From Pseudomonadota bacterium (GTDB lineage: Bacteria > Pseudomonadota > Alphaproteobacteria > Rhizobiales > Rhizobiaceae): a stretch of DNA of 15,871 nucleotides. Positions 8,709 through 15,118 of this stretch are shown here, piece after piece (position 1 is the stretch's first letter; each line of letters opens with the position of its first letter). Below the pieces are notes generated by a model. The model did not search any database. It had not been told where the DNA came from and saw only the letters and a list, made by a program, of their open reading frames with translations. Where the stretch lies: contig JAEWKX010000294.1 of assembly GCA_023393575.1 (NCBI GenBank), forward strand, positions 1 to 15,871, read 5' to 3'. The translations under genes were made by a program, and so were the position numbers.

Positions 8709-9458
8709 CTAGAGAATATCTCGTATTTTGGCAGCCGTCGCCTGAAGCAAGGTGAGAAGGGTTTCCCATCGATCACCGGCAAAGCGAGCCGAAGGCCCGA
8801 AGACGGACATTCCTGCAACCATGTTGTCGGCCCGTGTGGTGACAGGAACGGCAATGGCGGACAATCCGGTCTCGCGCTCGCCGCGGTTGGTCGCGTACCC
8901 GTCGCGACGGATACGGCCGATCTCCTGCCGTAGCACGCCTTCCTCTATGACCGTATCGGCGGAGAGCGGCAACATCACATTTGCGGCGAAATAGCTGTCG
9001 AGCATAATCGGATCTGCCATTGCAAGCCACAGCTTGCCGTTGGCGGTCGCGTAAGCCTCCATGCGCGCGCCGACGCGAGCGTTGAAGCTGAATGTCTGGT
9101 CGGAATGTGCCGCAGCGATACAGGTGATGAACGAGCCGTCAAACGTGGTCGCCATCGCCCCCTCCTTGGTCATTGCAGCAAGTTCGTTGAGGAAGGGCTG
9201 GATCTGCGCGGCCAGACGGCTAAAACTCTTGGCCCGTTCTCCGTAATCGATCAGCTTGCCGCCGAGCCGGTACCTGCCCTTTCGCGGGGAATACAAGAGT
9301 CCGGTCTCCGTCAGCGTTTTGAGAAACCGGTGTGCCGTGATGCTGTTCAGCCCTTCCAGTTCAGCGACGTCGCGGGCGGCAAGCTCCTGACGCTTGTCAT
9401 CGAAGAGGTCCAGAATCGCCACGGCTTTGACAATCGAATTGTTGAGTGGCGTCGGCAT
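8709..9458 (-). CDS. IclR-family transcriptional regulator
   Basis: This 249-residue DNA-binding protein has the IclR layout. An N-terminal winged helix-turn-helix covers about residues 5-60 (NNSIVKAVAILDLFDDKRQE, then LNSITAHRFLKTLTETGLL). A linker (GRYRLGGKLIDYGERAKS) follows, then the effector-binding domain with NARVGARMEAYATANGKLWLA, RDGYATNRGERETGLSAIAVPV and a C-terminal TLLQATAAKIRDIL. Such domains bind small aromatic or carboxylic effectors. The start ATG at 9458 has AGGA at a good distance; the frame stays open far upstream, but that part is antisense to the TPP-enzyme gene. It is divergent from the TPP-enzyme/TRAP operon and upstream of the ABC operon on the same strand, so it is the natural local regulator of one or both. 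Confidence 0.94.
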   Translation of the reverse strand: MPTPLNNSIVKAVAILDLFDDKRQELAARDVAELEGLNSITAHRFLKTLTETGLLYSPRKGRYRLGGKLIDYGERAKSFSRLAAQIQPFLNELAAMTKEGAMATTFDGSFITCIAAAHSDQTFSFNARVGARMEAYATANGKLWLAMADPIMLDSYFAANVMLPLSADTVIEEGVLRQEIGRIRRDGYATNRGERETGLSAIAVPVTTRADNMVAGMSVFGPSARFAGDRWETLLTLLQATAAKIRDIL

Positions 9459-9497
9459 CGCGATCCTATACGTGAGTAGCGGCACGGCGCCATCCGC

Positions 9498-9526
9498 TTG
9501 ACACGGCTGCGCAAATGACATGATAT
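9498..9526 (+). promoter_or_regulatory. Candidate promoter of the TPP-enzyme gene
   Basis: TTGACA at 9498-9503, within the alphaproteobacterial-style CTTGACA, is followed after 17 bases by TGATAT (9521-9526). The -10 match is weak; TATATG at 9524-9529 is the alternative. It lies in the 120-base gap between divergent genes, and the half-site repeats at 9528-9554 begin directly after it. A GTG start with TAGGAAG upstream follows at 9579. Confidence 0.45.
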
Positions 9527-9527
9527 A

Positions 9528-9554
9528 TGAAATCACTATTTCATTATTTGAAAT
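9528..9554. promoter_or_regulatory. Three alternating TGAAAT/ATTTCA half-sites, candidate IclR operator
   Basis: TGAAAT (9528-9533), ATTTCA (9538-9543) and TGAAAT (9549-9554) are exact inverted copies of each other separated by 4 and 5 bases. Neighbouring copies form overlapping palindromes. GAAAT...ATTTC is close to published operators of IclR-family members such as IclR (TGGAAATNATTTCCA). The site sits between iclR and the TPP-enzyme gene, just after the candidate -10 of the latter, which suits repression of that gene and autoregulation of iclR. Confidence 0.5.
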
Positions 9555-9578
9555 GCTACGCAAGATTAGGAAGCTGTA

Positions 9579-11294
9579 GTGGATACCGCGAATAGCAAAC
9601 ACACTACGGTAACCGCGGGAAGCATCATCTTCAGCCGCCTGAAGACGCTTGGCGTGGATTACGTTTTTGCGAATTCCGGGACAGACTTTCCGCCGATCAT
9701 CGAGGGTTTGGCGGAGGCCGCCGCATCGGGAATCGATCTTCCACAGGCCATGACCATTCCCCACGAGCATGCTGCCTTGGGCATGGCTCACGGCTACTAC
9801 TTCATGACCGGAAAGGCGCAGGCTGTCATCCTTCACACCAATGTCGGCCTCGCCAACGGGGCGATCGGCGCGATCAACGCCGCCACCGATCACGTGCCGA
9901 TCCTGCTCATGTCCGGCAGAACGCCGACGCTGGAAAAAGGCCGCCTCGGCGCGCGCACGGTCCCCATCGGATGGGGTCAGGAGATGCGCGATCAGACTGC
10001 CCTTGTCCGCGAGGCGGTGAAATGGGACTACGAACTGCGATTCCCCGAGCAGATTTCCGACGTGATCGATCGCGGCCACGCGATCGCGAACTCGACCCCG
10101 AAAGGTCCGATCTATGTCAGCCTTCCACGCGAGGTGCTGAGCGAGACGATCGAAACCGGCGGCATTCCCGACCAACCCCTGATGGCGCCCGCGCATGCGC
10201 GAGCCCCCGCGAGCGACATCCAGACAGCCGCCGCATGGCTTCTGGCGGCAAGAAATCCCGTCATCTTCGTGCAACGTGGCGCGGGTGACGTGGAAGGTTT
10301 TCGCGCACTTGCGGATATGGCGGATCGCTACTCGATTCCTGTTGTCCACTACTGGGCGACGCAGATTGGCATCCCGACGAACCATCCCATGTGGGCGGGA
10401 GGTGATCCGGCGCCGTGGCTTGCCGAGGCCGACGTCGTTCTCGTGATAGACGCACTGGCGCCGTGGATGCCGGAGATCCATGCGCCGCGATCGGATGCCA
10501 AGGTCATCCAGCTTGGCCCCAACCCGCTTTTCAGCCGGTTTCCCGTACGAAATTTCCGCTCCGACCTATCGATAGCAACCGAGACGGCAGCCGGGATCGT
10601 CTCCCTCGCCGCAGCGATGGACGGCTTGGCCGATCCGGGTTCTTCGAACCGTACGACAAGAGGAGCGATGCTCAGGCCGGCTCTTTTAGCCCGGCGGGAC
10701 AAGGAAGTGGCGGAGGCTCGTGAGGAGCAGGGGCTACTGATGAGCAAGGCCTACGTCGCATGGCACCTGTCCGAAGCGCTGAAGGGATACGAGGCCACCA
10801 TCCTGTCGGAGCTTGGCTGCCCCTTGTCGCCCATGACCCTTGATCACGCGCAGGCCTGGTATCAGGAACCCCATTCCGGCGGCCTGGGCTGGTCCCTTCC
10901 CTGCGCCATGGGAATGAAGCTTGCGCGGCCGGACCGGCTTGTCGTCACGACGCTCGGCGACGGCTCCTACATGTTCGCCAATCCGGTTGCCTGTCATCAG
11001 ATCATGGAAGCCTACGACATCCCGGTGCTGATCATGATCCTCAACAACGCGGAATGGGGCGCAGTGCGCCAATCGGTGACGATGCTGTATCCTGACGGCT
11101 TCGCGGCCAGGGCAAACCGAATGCCACTGACCGGGCTGTCGCCCAGCCCTGATTTCAGCAAGATTGCCGAAGCAAGCAACGCATGGGGACGCAAGGTCGT
11201 GGATCGCGCCGACTTGCCCGCTGCATTGAACGCAGCCATCGTGGAGGTGACGGAGAGAAGACGCACCGCATTGCTCGACATACGGGTGGCCTAG
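9579..11294 (+). CDS. Thiamine-diphosphate-dependent enzyme, acetolactate synthase-like superfamily
   Basis: This 571-residue protein has the three-domain layout of acetolactate synthase and related decarboxylases. The N-terminal Pyr domain has IPHEHAALGMAHGYYFMTGK, where E63 would activate the thiazolium ring. A central domain covers about residues 205-340 (ASDIQTAAAWLLAARNPVIF). In the C-terminal PP domain, GDG (460-462) is followed after exactly 26 residues by NN (489-490), the Mg-diphosphate motif. It carries an Ala-rich linker and lacks an obvious partner subunit, so biosynthetic acetolactate synthase is unlikely. It probably acts on an imported 2-oxo acid or similar compound, because dctPQM follows at once on the same strand. 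GTG 9579 is chosen as start for its TTAGGAAG ribosome site and because the domain begins normally. The specific reaction is unknown. Confidence 0.9.
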   Translation: MDTANSKHTTVTAGSIIFSRLKTLGVDYVFANSGTDFPPIIEGLAEAAASGIDLPQAMTIPHEHAALGMAHGYYFMTGKAQAVILHTNVGLANGAIGAINAATDHVPILLMSGRTPTLEKGRLGARTVPIGWGQEMRDQTALVREAVKWDYELRFPEQISDVIDRGHAIANSTPKGPIYVSLPREVLSETIETGGIPDQPLMAPAHARAPASDIQTAAAWLLAARNPVIFVQRGAGDVEGFRALADMADRYSIPVVHYWATQIGIPTNHPMWAGGDPAPWLAEADVVLVIDALAPWMPEIHAPRSDAKVIQLGPNPLFSRFPVRNFRSDLSIATETAAGIVSLAAAMDGLADPGSSNRTTRGAMLRPALLARRDKEVAEAREEQGLLMSKAYVAWHLSEALKGYEATILSELGCPLSPMTLDHAQAWYQEPHSGGLGWSLPCAMGMKLARPDRLVVTTLGDGSYMFANPVACHQIMEAYDIPVLIMILNNAEWGAVRQSVTMLYPDGFAARANRMPLTGLSPSPDFSKIAEASNAWGRKVVDRADLPAALNAAIVEVTERRRTALLDIRVA

Positions 11295-11346
11295 AACCAA
11301 ATCGCCCCCGACGAACATTCAAAGGCTAAAAAGGGAGGAAATGCCA

Positions 11347-12381
11347 ATGAAGACGTTCAAGACACTGCTACTCGCCGGCCTGGCAACCACGGCACTCAGC
11401 GCTTCGGCGCTGGCTCAGGAATTCACGCTCAAGCTCCACCACTTCCTCGGCCCCAAATCGCCGGCGCAGACGCAGATGCTCGAGCCTTGGGCAAAGAGCA
11501 TCGAGGACGCAAGCGGCGGCAAGGTCAAGATCGAGATCTATCCTTCCATGTCCCTGGGCGGCGCGCCGCCGGAACTGATCAGTCAGGTCCGCGACGGCGT
11601 CGTCGATCTCATCTGGACGGTGAACGGTTATACGCCGGGCCTCTTCCCGCGCACGGAAGCGTTCGAACTTCCCTTCATCCATACCAACGACATCAAGGCG
11701 ACCAATCTGGCGATCCGCGCCATGTTCGACGAGCATCTGGCGGAAGAATACAAGGGCGTGAAGGTCATGTTCCTTCATAGCCATGCCGGCCAGGCCATCC
11801 AGATGGTTAAGGACGAGGTGCGCAAGCCGGCCGATCTGGCGGGTAAGAAGATGCGCATCCCCACCCGCACAGGCGCATGGGTCATCGAGGCGCTGGGCGC
11901 CGCGCCAGCCGCCATGCCGGTTCCGGATATCCCGCAGGCCTTTTCCAAGGGCGTGGTCGACGGCGCGCTGATCCCGTGGGAGATCATCCCCGCGCTGAAG
12001 CTGCAGGATCAGACGGAGTACCAGATCGAAGGTCACCAGATGACCCGCTTCGGCACGACGATCTTCCAGGTCGCCATGAACCTCGACAAGTGGAACTCGC
12101 TTCCGGAGGACGTCCAGAAGGCCTTCCTCGACAACTCCAATGAGGAGTGGCTGGCAAAGGCTGCAGACATCTGGCGGAAGATCGATGACGGAGGCATCAA
12201 GGTCGCGACCGATGCCGGAAACAAGCACATCCAGTTGACGCCGGAGGAGACGGAAGTCTTCAAGACGACCCTCGAGCCGGTTATCGACCGGTGGGTCGAG
12301 GAGGTCGGCGGCAAGGGGATCGATGGTGCAGCGCTCGTAACCCGGGCTCGCGAGCTCGTCGCGGCCAATCAGGCGAAGTAG
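11347..12381 (+). CDS. dctP: TRAP transporter solute-binding protein, DctP family
   Basis: This periplasmic receptor of a tripartite ATP-independent transporter is 344 residues long. A signal peptide (MKTFKTLLLAGLATTALSAS followed by ALA) would be cut before QEFTLKLHH at about 23/24. Family landmarks are GGKVKIEIYPSMSLGGAPPE, GVVDLIWTVNGYTPGLFPRT, the LAGKKMRIPTRTGAWVIEAL stretch whose first Arg normally salt-bridges the ligand carboxylate, and PQAFSKGVVDGALIPWE. Two ATGs are possible, at 11341 and 11347. GGAGG at 11334-11338 is two bases from the first and eight from the second, so 11347 is preferred. It lies about 50 bases after the TPP-enzyme gene with no terminator between, so they are likely co-transcribed. 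The ligand is probably an organic acid. Confidence 0.94.
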   Translation: MKTFKTLLLAGLATTALSASALAQEFTLKLHHFLGPKSPAQTQMLEPWAKSIEDASGGKVKIEIYPSMSLGGAPPELISQVRDGVVDLIWTVNGYTPGLFPRTEAFELPFIHTNDIKATNLAIRAMFDEHLAEEYKGVKVMFLHSHAGQAIQMVKDEVRKPADLAGKKMRIPTRTGAWVIEALGAAPAAMPVPDIPQAFSKGVVDGALIPWEIIPALKLQDQTEYQIEGHQMTRFGTTIFQVAMNLDKWNSLPEDVQKAFLDNSNEEWLAKAADIWRKIDDGGIKVATDAGNKHIQLTPEETEVFKTTLEPVIDRWVEEVGGKGIDGAALVTRARELVAANQAK

Positions 12382-12385
12382 GACC

Positions 12386-12916
12386 ATGGGTTCAGCAAGC
12401 GGAACCGAGCGGGGGGTGGGGCTGAAAGGCCTCACCTACCGCCTTATCGAGGCATGGGCGCTTTTCGGTGGGATCGTGATCCTGCTGGTCGTGGCGATCC
12501 AGACGACCAGCGTCATCACCGGCGCCTTCGGCCGCCCCCTGCCGGGCGACTTTGAACTGACCGAACTCGGGGTCGCTGTCGGGGTCTTCGCCTTCTTGCC
12601 CTACTGCCAGATCACCGATGCGAACGTCACCGCAGATATCTTCACCTCGGGCCTCGGACGCCGAACCAAAGCAATGTTAGTGTTTTTGGGGGCGGTCATC
12701 GCTCTTGTCTTTGCGATCGTCATGGCATGGCGTACCTGGATCGGCGCGCAGGATCAGTTCTCCTACGATTACCAGACGGCAATCCTGCAGATTCCGATCG
12801 GCTATGCCTTCATTCCGATCGTCATATCGCTTGCTCTCGTCGCTGTTGCGGCAGTGATGACGTTGCTCGAAAGCTTCGAGGAGATCGCCAACCCCAGCAG
12901 AAATGTGTCTCACTGA
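12386..12916 (+). CDS. dctQ: TRAP transporter small membrane subunit, DctQ family
   Basis: This 176-residue protein has four hydrophobic helices: WALFGGIVILLVVAIQTTSV, ELGVAVGVFAFLPYC, AMLVFLGAVIALVFAIVMAW and IPIGYAFIPIVISLALVAVA. Between helices 2 and 3 it has DANVTADIFTSGLGRR, the family's conserved N-V-x-x-D-I-F loop. It starts four bases after the dctP stop, with AGGA from that stop region serving as ribosome site. Its TGA shares one base with the dctM ATG. DctQ scaffolds the large subunit and presents the binding protein to it. Confidence 0.92.
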   Translation: MGSASGTERGVGLKGLTYRLIEAWALFGGIVILLVVAIQTTSVITGAFGRPLPGDFELTELGVAVGVFAFLPYCQITDANVTADIFTSGLGRRTKAMLVFLGAVIALVFAIVMAWRTWIGAQDQFSYDYQTAILQIPIGYAFIPIVISLALVAVAAVMTLLESFEEIANPSRNVSH

Positions 12917-14241
12917 TGGACCAGAGTCTTTTTTTAGGGCTTGTAGGGCTCGCAGCCCTCGTCTTGCTCATCGGCATCCGGGTTCCGATCGCCTATGCCA
13001 TGATCGTGGTCGGTGCGGTCGGCACCATCGCCCTCAATGGCCATGCCGTCTTCCTCAATCAGTTGAAGACCCTCGGCTTCAGTCAGTTTTCCAAATACGA
13101 CATGTCGGTTATCCCGATGTTCGTACTGATGGGATACATCGCCACCCGCGCCGGGCTTTCACAGGATCTGTTTCGGGCAGCGAACGCCTGGTTCGGGCGT
13201 ATGCGTGGCGGTGTTGCAATGTCCGCGATTGCCGCCTGCGCAGGCTTCGGCGCCGTCTGTGGCTCCTCGCTTGCCACCGCGACCACCATGGGCCAGGTCG
13301 CGCTCCCTGAACTGCGGCGATATCGTTATTCCGGAGCCTTGGCTACCGGGACGCTGGCAGCCGGCGGACTTCTCGGGATACTGATCCCGCCGTCGGTCGT
13401 TCTTGTCGTCTACGCCATCATCGTGGAAGCGAATGTCGTCTCGATGTTCGCCGCCGCTCTCCTGCCGGGCCTCATCGCCGTTGCGATCTTCATCGTGGTG
13501 ATTGCCATCTATGTCCGCATCGTTCCGGATGCGGGCCCCGCCGGGGACAGGATTTCCCGGGCAGAATGGCTCTCCGCAACCTTTGGTGTCGTTCCGGTAC
13601 TCGGCATCTTCATCATCGTCATCGGCGGGATCTACGTCGGGCTCTACAACCCGACTCCGGCGGCGGCGGTCGGAGTGGCGCTTGTCGCCGTCTATGGTTC
13701 GTTGCGGCGCGGAGTACGTCTCAAGGACTACCGCTGGGCGTTGCTCGAAACCGCCAAGACGTCGGGGATGATCTACCTGATCCTGTTCGGTGCCGAGCTC
13801 TTGAAGATCTTCATGTCTCGTGGCGGAGTCCCGCAGGCTGCGGCGGAAATGATGGTCAATTCCGGTCTCTCGCCGATGGTGATCCTCGTCCTTCTGCTCC
13901 TGGCCCTGATCCTGCTGGGCTGCCTGATGGACTCCATGTCCATGATCCTTTTGGTCATGCCCTTCTTTTGGCCGGTGGTGAGCGAACTCGACTTCGGCAT
14001 GGATCCGGAAGACGTTAAGATCTGGTTCGGCATACTTGCGCTGATCGTTGTCGAGCTCGGGCTGATCACGCCCCCCGTCGGCATGAACGTGTTCGTCATC
14101 AATTCCTTGGCGAAGGACGTTCCCATGGGACAAACATTCAAGGGCGTATTTCCGTTCTTCCTCGGCGAACTGGTCCGGCTGGCGCTGCTGGTCGCATTTC
14201 CCGCGGTCTCGCTATGGCTGCCCCACATGGTTGCTGGCTGA
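12916..14241 (+). CDS. dctM: TRAP transporter large permease subunit, DctM family
   Basis: This ion-coupled permease of 441 residues carries the solute across the inner membrane. Family landmarks include IGIRVPIAYAMIVVGAVGTI, SVIPMFVLMGYIATRAGLSQ, AMSAIAACAGFGAVCGSSLA, then LPELRRYRYSGALATGTLAA with GGLLGILIPPSVV, and in the second half LIVVELGLITPPVGMNVFVI, the matching half of the inverted-repeat scaffold. About twelve hydrophobic segments are visible. ATG at 12916 overlaps the dctQ stop in TGATG, so translation is coupled; a longer open frame upstream runs inside dctQ and is not used. It ends 24 bases before the convergent tetR stop. Confidence 0.95.
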   Translation: MDQSLFLGLVGLAALVLLIGIRVPIAYAMIVVGAVGTIALNGHAVFLNQLKTLGFSQFSKYDMSVIPMFVLMGYIATRAGLSQDLFRAANAWFGRMRGGVAMSAIAACAGFGAVCGSSLATATTMGQVALPELRRYRYSGALATGTLAAGGLLGILIPPSVVLVVYAIIVEANVVSMFAAALLPGLIAVAIFIVVIAIYVRIVPDAGPAGDRISRAEWLSATFGVVPVLGIFIIVIGGIYVGLYNPTPAAAVGVALVAVYGSLRRGVRLKDYRWALLETAKTSGMIYLILFGAELLKIFMSRGGVPQAAAEMMVNSGLSPMVILVLLLLALILLGCLMDSMSMILLVMPFFWPVVSELDFGMDPEDVKIWFGILALIVVELGLITPPVGMNVFVINSLAKDVPMGQTFKGVFPFFLGELVRLALLVAFPAVSLWLPHMVAG

Positions 14242-14255
14242 GCATCCGATCCGGT

Positions 14256-14276
14256 TGCGCGGCAGTCAGTCGCGCA
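14256..14276. terminator. Hairpin between convergent dctM and tetR
   Basis: TGCGCG (14256-14261) and CGCGCA (14271-14276) are inverted repeats around a 9-base loop that includes the tetR stop. The flanking bases add a G-T wobble on the plus strand. No T tract is seen on either strand. A bidirectional terminator fits the convergent 24-base gap, but the signal is weak. Confidence 0.25.
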
Positions 14277-14982
14277 GCCGCGTCTGCGGTGCCCGCATCA
14301 CGTAGGCGATGACCGCATCGGAGATCATCTGCTTGTGCCGATCGTAGAGATCAGGCGATGACAGGTCGCGGTGGAAGATCGTTCCGAATGTATATCGGTT
14401 CGAGACCCGAAAGAAGCAGAACGCACTGATGAGCATGTGGAGGTCGACCGCATCGATTTCCCGTCTGAATACCCCTTCTTTTCGACCTCTTTCCAGGATG
14501 TCTCCGATCGTCTTGACGATGGAGATGTTGAGTTCGCCTATCTCGGACGAGCGCTTCATGTGATTGGCGTGATGGATGTTCTCGATGCTGACCAGCCGGA
14601 CGAAGTCGGGATTGTTTTCATCGTGATCAAACGTACTGGCGATCAGCGTCCGCAAAGCCTCGACAGGAGGCATGCCGGCAAGCTCCAGATCGGCTTCCAG
14701 CGAGCGTATCTTCCGATAGGCCTTTTCCAGGACCGCCAGATACAATCCCTCCTTGCTCCCGAAATAGTAGTAGATCATCCGCTTGGACGTGCGGGTTTTT
14801 TCGGCGATGGCGTCGACCCTACCGCCTGAAAGGCCATAGGCGGAAAACTCCTCCGTCGCGACGCGGAGAATATCTTCCCTCGTCTTCCCAGGATCGTTCT
14901 TGCGGCCTTCCCGCTCGCCTTTCGTTACGTCCACATCCGCCATCCGTCGGCCGCCTTCCGGTCTGCTTTGGTTCCTAGTCAT
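14266..14982 (-). CDS. TetR/AcrR-family transcriptional regulator
   Basis: This 238-residue repressor-type protein has a TetR N-terminal helix-turn-helix at about residues 31-80: TREDILRVATEEFSAYGLSG, then GRVDAIAEKTRTSKRMIYYYFGSKEGLYLAVL. The C-terminal ligand domain includes NPDFVRLVSIENIHHANHMK and LDRHKQM-like helices (SSPDLYDRHKQMISDAVIAY) and is not tied to a known effector. The ATG at 14982 has AAGG five bases upstream and is preferred. GTG at 15024 lacks a ribosome site, and ATG at 14943 has GGAAGG rather far away. It is divergent from the quinate/shikimate dehydrogenase gene, with palindromes between them, so it probably controls that gene. A hydroaromatic or aromatic acid is a plausible inducer. 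Confidence 0.9.
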   Translation of the reverse strand: MTRNQSRPEGGRRMADVDVTKGEREGRKNDPGKTREDILRVATEEFSAYGLSGGRVDAIAEKTRTSKRMIYYYFGSKEGLYLAVLEKAYRKIRSLEADLELAGMPPVEALRTLIASTFDHDENNPDFVRLVSIENIHHANHMKRSSEIGELNISIVKTIGDILERGRKEGVFRREIDAVDLHMLISAFCFFRVSNRYTFGTIFHRDLSSPDLYDRHKQMISDAVIAYVMRAPQTRLRD

Positions 14983-15017
14983 ATTGACCTTGGGGCGCGC
15001 TTTCAATGGATCAACAA

Positions 15018-15046
15018 TTGACACGAACTAGTTAGTACATTAACTC
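15018..15046 (+). promoter_or_regulatory. Candidate promoter/operator of the dehydrogenase gene
   Basis: TTGACA (15018-15023) is a perfect -35. The expected -10 position, 17 bases on, holds only TAACTC (15041-15046). Between and across them lie the perfect 8-bp palindrome AACTAGTT (15026-15033) and the imperfect palindrome AGTTAGTACATTAACT (15030-15045). This is a good place for the divergently encoded TetR protein to block transcription. Motif and position are the only evidence. Confidence 0.4.
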
Positions 15047-15118
15047 AAATACATCGGTACTGGAGGAGTATCGTGACAGCGGGACACTTGATGTGCGCTT
15101 TCACGGCGAGGAAACAGG

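Noticed and set aside
8459..8854. Minus-strand open frame of 131 codons in the gap after iclR
   Set aside because: It overlaps the 3' end of iclR in another frame, covers the candidate promoter and operators, and shows no domain or ribosome site.
9459..10481. Possible N-terminal extension of the IclR protein to about 590 residues
   Set aside because: The extension is antisense to the TPP-enzyme gene, and a normal IclR start with AGGA exists at 9458.
11368..12435. Minus-strand open frame of 355 codons
   Set aside because: It is a shadow of dctP; the plus-strand protein has a signal peptide and TRAP motifs.
13159..14133. Minus-strand open frame of 324 codons, rich in Asp, His and Arg
   Set aside because: It is the antisense of hydrophobic codons in dctM, a known artefact of membrane-protein genes.
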